Shown in pieces: positions 20,432-24,213 of a stretch of DNA of 24,213 nt. A program made the position numbers and the translations under genes. Source of the stretch: a virus; the IMG/VR virus record IMGVR_UViG_3300042430_000568, positions 1 through 24,213 of that record. One strand, 5' to 3'. The notes below the pieces were generated by a model. That model was given only the letters and a program-made list of their open reading frames with translations. It did no database searches and was not told the origin of the DNA. The first letter of the stretch is position 1, and each line of letters starts with the position of its first letter.

Positions 20432-20689
20432 ATGGCAACTTTCCGCCCACCAACAGACAACTTTGTGAACTGGGCTTTGCCAGGGGAACGTGGAATCCTT
20501 GCGTATCTGAAACCAGGTAGGCGTGGACGTAACGTGTTCAAACTAAAAGACGGGTCATTCACTGAATGGCAACCAGGGGACTTTGAAGATATTGCTTTCA
20601 CCTACCACGGTGGGCATATCCACGAGTTGACGGCACAAGAGGAAGCAGACCTTCGGGCTGCTGGATATGGTGATTACATTGAAGCATAG
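20432..20689 (+). CDS. Small conserved phage protein (85 aa), head-tail region
   Basis: The start chosen is ATG 20432 (MATFRPPTDNFVNWALPGER). The frame is open back to a GTG at 20405, but that lies in the terminator stem. Motifs: YLKPGRRGRNVFKLKDGSFTEWQPGD, then ITxx-like AFTYHGGHIHELTAQEEADLRAAGYGDYI at the C-terminus. From memory this layout recurs next to capsid genes in actinophage and metagenomic phage genomes; its role is unknown. It is compact, mixed alpha/beta and has no membrane segment. An adaptor or fibre-base role is possible from its position between capsid and tail fibre genes. Confidence 0.75.
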   Translation: MATFRPPTDNFVNWALPGERGILAYLKPGRRGRNVFKLKDGSFTEWQPGDFEDIAFTYHGGHIHELTAQEEADLRAAGYGDYIEA

Positions 20690-20951
20690 AGAGACACATC
20701 CAAACTTGGATGTTGAGGGTTGTTTCGGATGCCGAGTGGCAGGGGTGCAGATGGGTGCAAACTCCACCACCACTAAGGGTGAATCGGTAGCGGCGATTAA
20801 CCAGCGTGAAAAGAACTGGTCTAAAGATATGCCTGCCTATAAGCGTTTACGGGCTGAAGGACTCCAACCTAAAACGATTGATGGGTGCCACGCCGTTGAA
20901 CAGTTAGCGACTTCTCGTCATCAGATTGAGGGAACTCCAGCGCCGCAATAG
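20667..20951 (+). CDS. Small CxxC phage protein (94 aa)
   Basis: The gene overlaps the end of the previous one. ATG 20667 gives MVITLKHRETHPNLDVEGC; a TTG at 20679 (MKHRETHP...) with GGTGA upstream is an equally good start and would shorten the overlap. The motif HRETHPNLDVEGCFGCRVAG contains a CxxC pair (Cys19/Cys22). The second half, NWSKDMPAYKRLRAEGLQPKTIDG, is helical and basic. From memory, proteins with HxETH...VEGCFGC and MPAYKRLR...GLQP occur in many actinophage structural regions, with unassigned function. Metal binding is likely but not shown. Confidence 0.75.
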   Translation: MVITLKHRETHPNLDVEGCFGCRVAGVQMGANSTTTKGESVAAINQREKNWSKDMPAYKRLRAEGLQPKTIDGCHAVEQLATSRHQIEGTPAPQ

Positions 20952-20954
20952 TGC

Positions 20955-20960
20955 TATGAT
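20955..20960 (+). promoter_or_regulatory. Extended -10 of a probable leaderless promoter
   Basis: TGCTATGAT contains an extended -10 (TG-C-TATGAT), 9 nt from the ATG at 20970, with no ribosome binding site between. The TCTT-N5-ATGGC spacing resembles that upstream of 4344. Confidence 0.45.
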
Positions 20961-20969
20961 TCTTACCGT

Positions 20970-22356
<1,387 letters not shown>

Positions 22357-22357
<1 letters not shown>

Positions 22358-23358
22358 TGCCCATCAGACACGGGTTTATTGCTTCGTCTGTTGCACTGGC
22401 ACCAACTGTATCTTTGTCGGCTGCAAGTAACTTCAACCAATCCATAGCGACACTCAACGCAACTGTTAGCGCAAACTTCTACTCAACAACAGTGAAGTTT
22501 CAGTACAACAAAACCAATAACTTTTCTTCGTACTCAGAAGTTAACGCTGCTACTACACCGATTACTGGGCAAAGTGTTTCTTCATATGCCAACATCACTG
22601 GCTTAGATGAAAACTCAACATACTATTTTCGTTGTGTCGCAACCAATGCTATCGGGACAACCACCACATCGGTGTCTTCATTCGTTACATGGGCGAAGCA
22701 AACATTCAGCAAGACAGCATCAGGCACTTGGAACATCACTATCCCGACTGTCACCCCTACTGGCGGTTCTATTGTTGTCCCATCAATTACTTCTGTCCAG
22801 TTAGTTGGTGCAGGAGCAGGCGGTAATGGTGGTGGAGGTGGTGGCGGTGCGGGTTATTCATCTGCGACTTTGACGTTTGCTAGTGGTTCAAGCACCGCAA
22901 TCTCTGTTGTGGTCGGTGCTGGTGGCGGTGCTGGCAGTGCTGGAGGGTCATCGTCTATCTCCAATCTTTCTGTTTCTGCTGCTGGAGGAAACGCACCAAC
23001 AGGAGATGTTTTTACTGGTCGTGCTGGCTCTAGTGGTTCAGGAAACTTGGGTGGTACAAACACTGGCGCTATTGACAAAAACGGCAACATTGTCAGTTGG
23101 GGATATGGCGGCGGCGGTGGCAATGCTGGCGGCGGTGGCAGTGCTGCACCTGATTACGGTGGCGCAGGTGGTGGACCATCATCATGCGTATACGGCGGTG
23201 GGACCTTCGGCGGTGGTGGAGGCGGCGATGGTGCTGTTGGCGATGGTTCAAACGGTGGGGGGAACTATGGTGTTGGTGGAAACGGGGCAGGAGGTGCGTC
23301 TGGTTCGCCAGGTCGTGTCTACTTCCAATACTATGCAAGTTCGGACTTAGCACCATGA
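22357..23358 (+). CDS. FN3 plus glycine-rich adhesin (333 aa)
   Basis: This is a probable tail-tip or fibre adhesin. Residues about 14-112 (APTVSLSAASNFNQ ... TVKFQYNKTNNF ... ITGLDENSTYYFRCVATNAI ... SFVTW) form a fibronectin type III-like domain. A linker then leads to residues about 145-325, an extreme glycine-rich region (GAGAGGNGGGGGGGAG, YGGGGGNAGGGGSAAP) punctuated by short beta segments. Such Gly-rich tips, as in phage T4-type gp38 adhesins, carry variable loops that bind receptors. The start overlaps the fibre stop (TAATG). The C-terminus is RVYFQYYASSDLAP. The function is inferred from domain layout and location. Confidence 0.82.
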
Positions 23359-24213
23359 TTCAAACACAGCCATTCACAACAACAATCCTCACAACGCACA
23401 GAGGTTTTTTCATCCTTGACAAACTCCCTAAGTTTGCAAGTGAACTAGACGTGTGGATTCAAACACCAACAGGTAACGAATCAGTTGATTTCATTGACGT
23501 ATTTGTCCTGCAAGACGGGACACTTCTCGCTGCATGGGTGCATCCATTCCAGAAACTACCCCTACACAACCTCACAGTGTTTTGCGATGGCGCAGTCCAA
23601 GTCCTCAATCTCTGCCCGCTTGAACGCATCATTGACATTTATAACCGACCATTAGATGCAAATCTTGGAACATTCAGTTTTGCAAAGTCAATACCTATTG
23701 ACGGTGGAGACTGGCGATGCCATCGTGGTGCGTATGGTCCTTGGCAGTTTACCGATGACAACCACCAAATCGTCATTGATGAAGTAACACAGATTGTTAT
23801 TTACGAATCGTTGCTGAACTTAAACAACGCTGGGTATTTGGTTTATTTAGAGGCAACAGGGAAGACCCAACTTGCCGAACAGAAAGTCAACAACAGCATC
23901 GCACCCGTTACGGGGCGTACACTTCAGGAAACCATGCGCCTCATCTACGAATGGTCAGTCCTCGCAGAAGAACCATTCAACAGCACAGACGAAGCAGCAG
24001 TAGCAGCCAAGACATTCCTTGATTTCCTTGGGTTCACCAGCGATGAACGCACAGCCCTAGCATCCTTGCCTCCTATGCAAATCAGCAACTACCTAGCAGG
24101 TAGCGAGACAGCCCGTGTCCGACCATCAAACATCCCCGCCCTAGATGACGCAATTAAAACAATGGTGTTCAAACGCATGGCTTCATCATCACTGTCAGCC
24201 CTGTTCAAGATTC
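23355..24213 (+). CDS. Structural-block protein, cut by right window edge
   Basis: The ATG at 23355 overlaps the previous TGA (ATGA), and the frame stays open for 286 codons to the edge. The product begins MIQTQPFTTTILTTHRGFFI. The first 140 residues alternate beta strands (ELDVWIQTPTGNESVDFIDVFV, LTVFCDGAVQVLNL). After residue 185 it becomes helical (TGRTLQETMRLIYEWSVLAEE ... AKTFLDFLGFTSDERTALA). I do not recognise the family. Following two fibre genes, it may be another tail or fibre component, possibly a chaperone. The C-terminus is outside the window. Confidence 0.75.
   Translation, partial: MIQTQPFTTTILTTHRGFFILDKLPKFASELDVWIQTPTGNESVDFIDVFVLQDGTLLAAWVHPFQKLPLHNLTVFCDGAVQVLNLCPLERIIDIYNRPLDANLGTFSFAKSIPIDGGDWRCHRGAYGPWQFTDDNHQIVIDEVTQIVIYESLLNLNNAGYLVYLEATGKTQLAEQKVNNSIAPVTGRTLQETMRLIYEWSVLAEEPFNSTDEAAVAAKTFLDFLGFTSDERTALASLPPMQISNYLAGSETARVRPSNIPALDDAIKTMVFKRMASSSLSALFKI

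Overview
The window looks like part of a double-stranded DNA bacteriophage genome, most likely one infecting an actinobacterium. The base composition is near-balanced and there are no rRNA, tRNA, integrase or CRISPR signatures. A leftward block of tiny dense genes and a rightward structural block diverge from a roughly 1.1 kb gene-free region (3203-4343). The actinobacterial host is inferred. It rests on several starts that look leaderless, LexA-type boxes of the Gram-positive/actinobacterial form, and CRP/GlxR-like and chromosomal-type parS sites of the forms actinobacteria use.

Left arm (1-3240, all minus strand): fourteen small genes, one cut by the left edge, packed with ATGA or TAATG overlaps. 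Several encode Cys-pair (zinc-ribbon-like) miniproteins and one a single-membrane-span protein; none has an assignable function. They fall into three transcription units. Each unit is headed by the same module: a TGTGAC-N4-GTCACA dyad, exactly 10 bp, TTGACA, exactly 17 bp, and a TAnnGT -10 box. A fourth module lies upstream in tandem. Three parS-like palindromes (one perfect) are scattered through this arm.

Centre (3240-4343): tandem promoters, two perfect matches to the CGAACRNRYGTTCG SOS box, an orphan dyad, hairpins with a T-tract, and about 760 nt with no convincing gene.

Right arm (4344-24213, all plus strand): a Lys-rich protein and a small basic conserved phage protein; a large terminase with a small-terminase-like HTH at its N-terminus; the portal; a 123-aa linker gene; a giant 2211-aa virion protein with ADP-ribosyltransferase-like motifs; three virion-associated proteins; scaffold; an N4-gp56-like major capsid protein; three small genes (head-tail or adsorption); a collagen-like fibre; an FN3 plus glycine-rich adhesin; and a gene cut by the right edge. 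Many junctions are TAATG overlaps, which suggests translational coupling. Scaffold and capsid have their own promoter and structured leader, and a UUCG hairpin follows the capsid gene. No tape measure is visible and the proteins flanking the giant gene look like internal virion proteins, so a short-tailed virion is inferred but not proven.

The most interesting layer is regulatory. Sites resembling those of three host regulators (CRP/GlxR, LexA, ParB) cluster in the left arm and centre, and one CRP-like dyad is centred exactly on the -10 box of the scaffold/capsid promoter. This would fit a switch in which host state sets the balance between small-gene and capsid expression.
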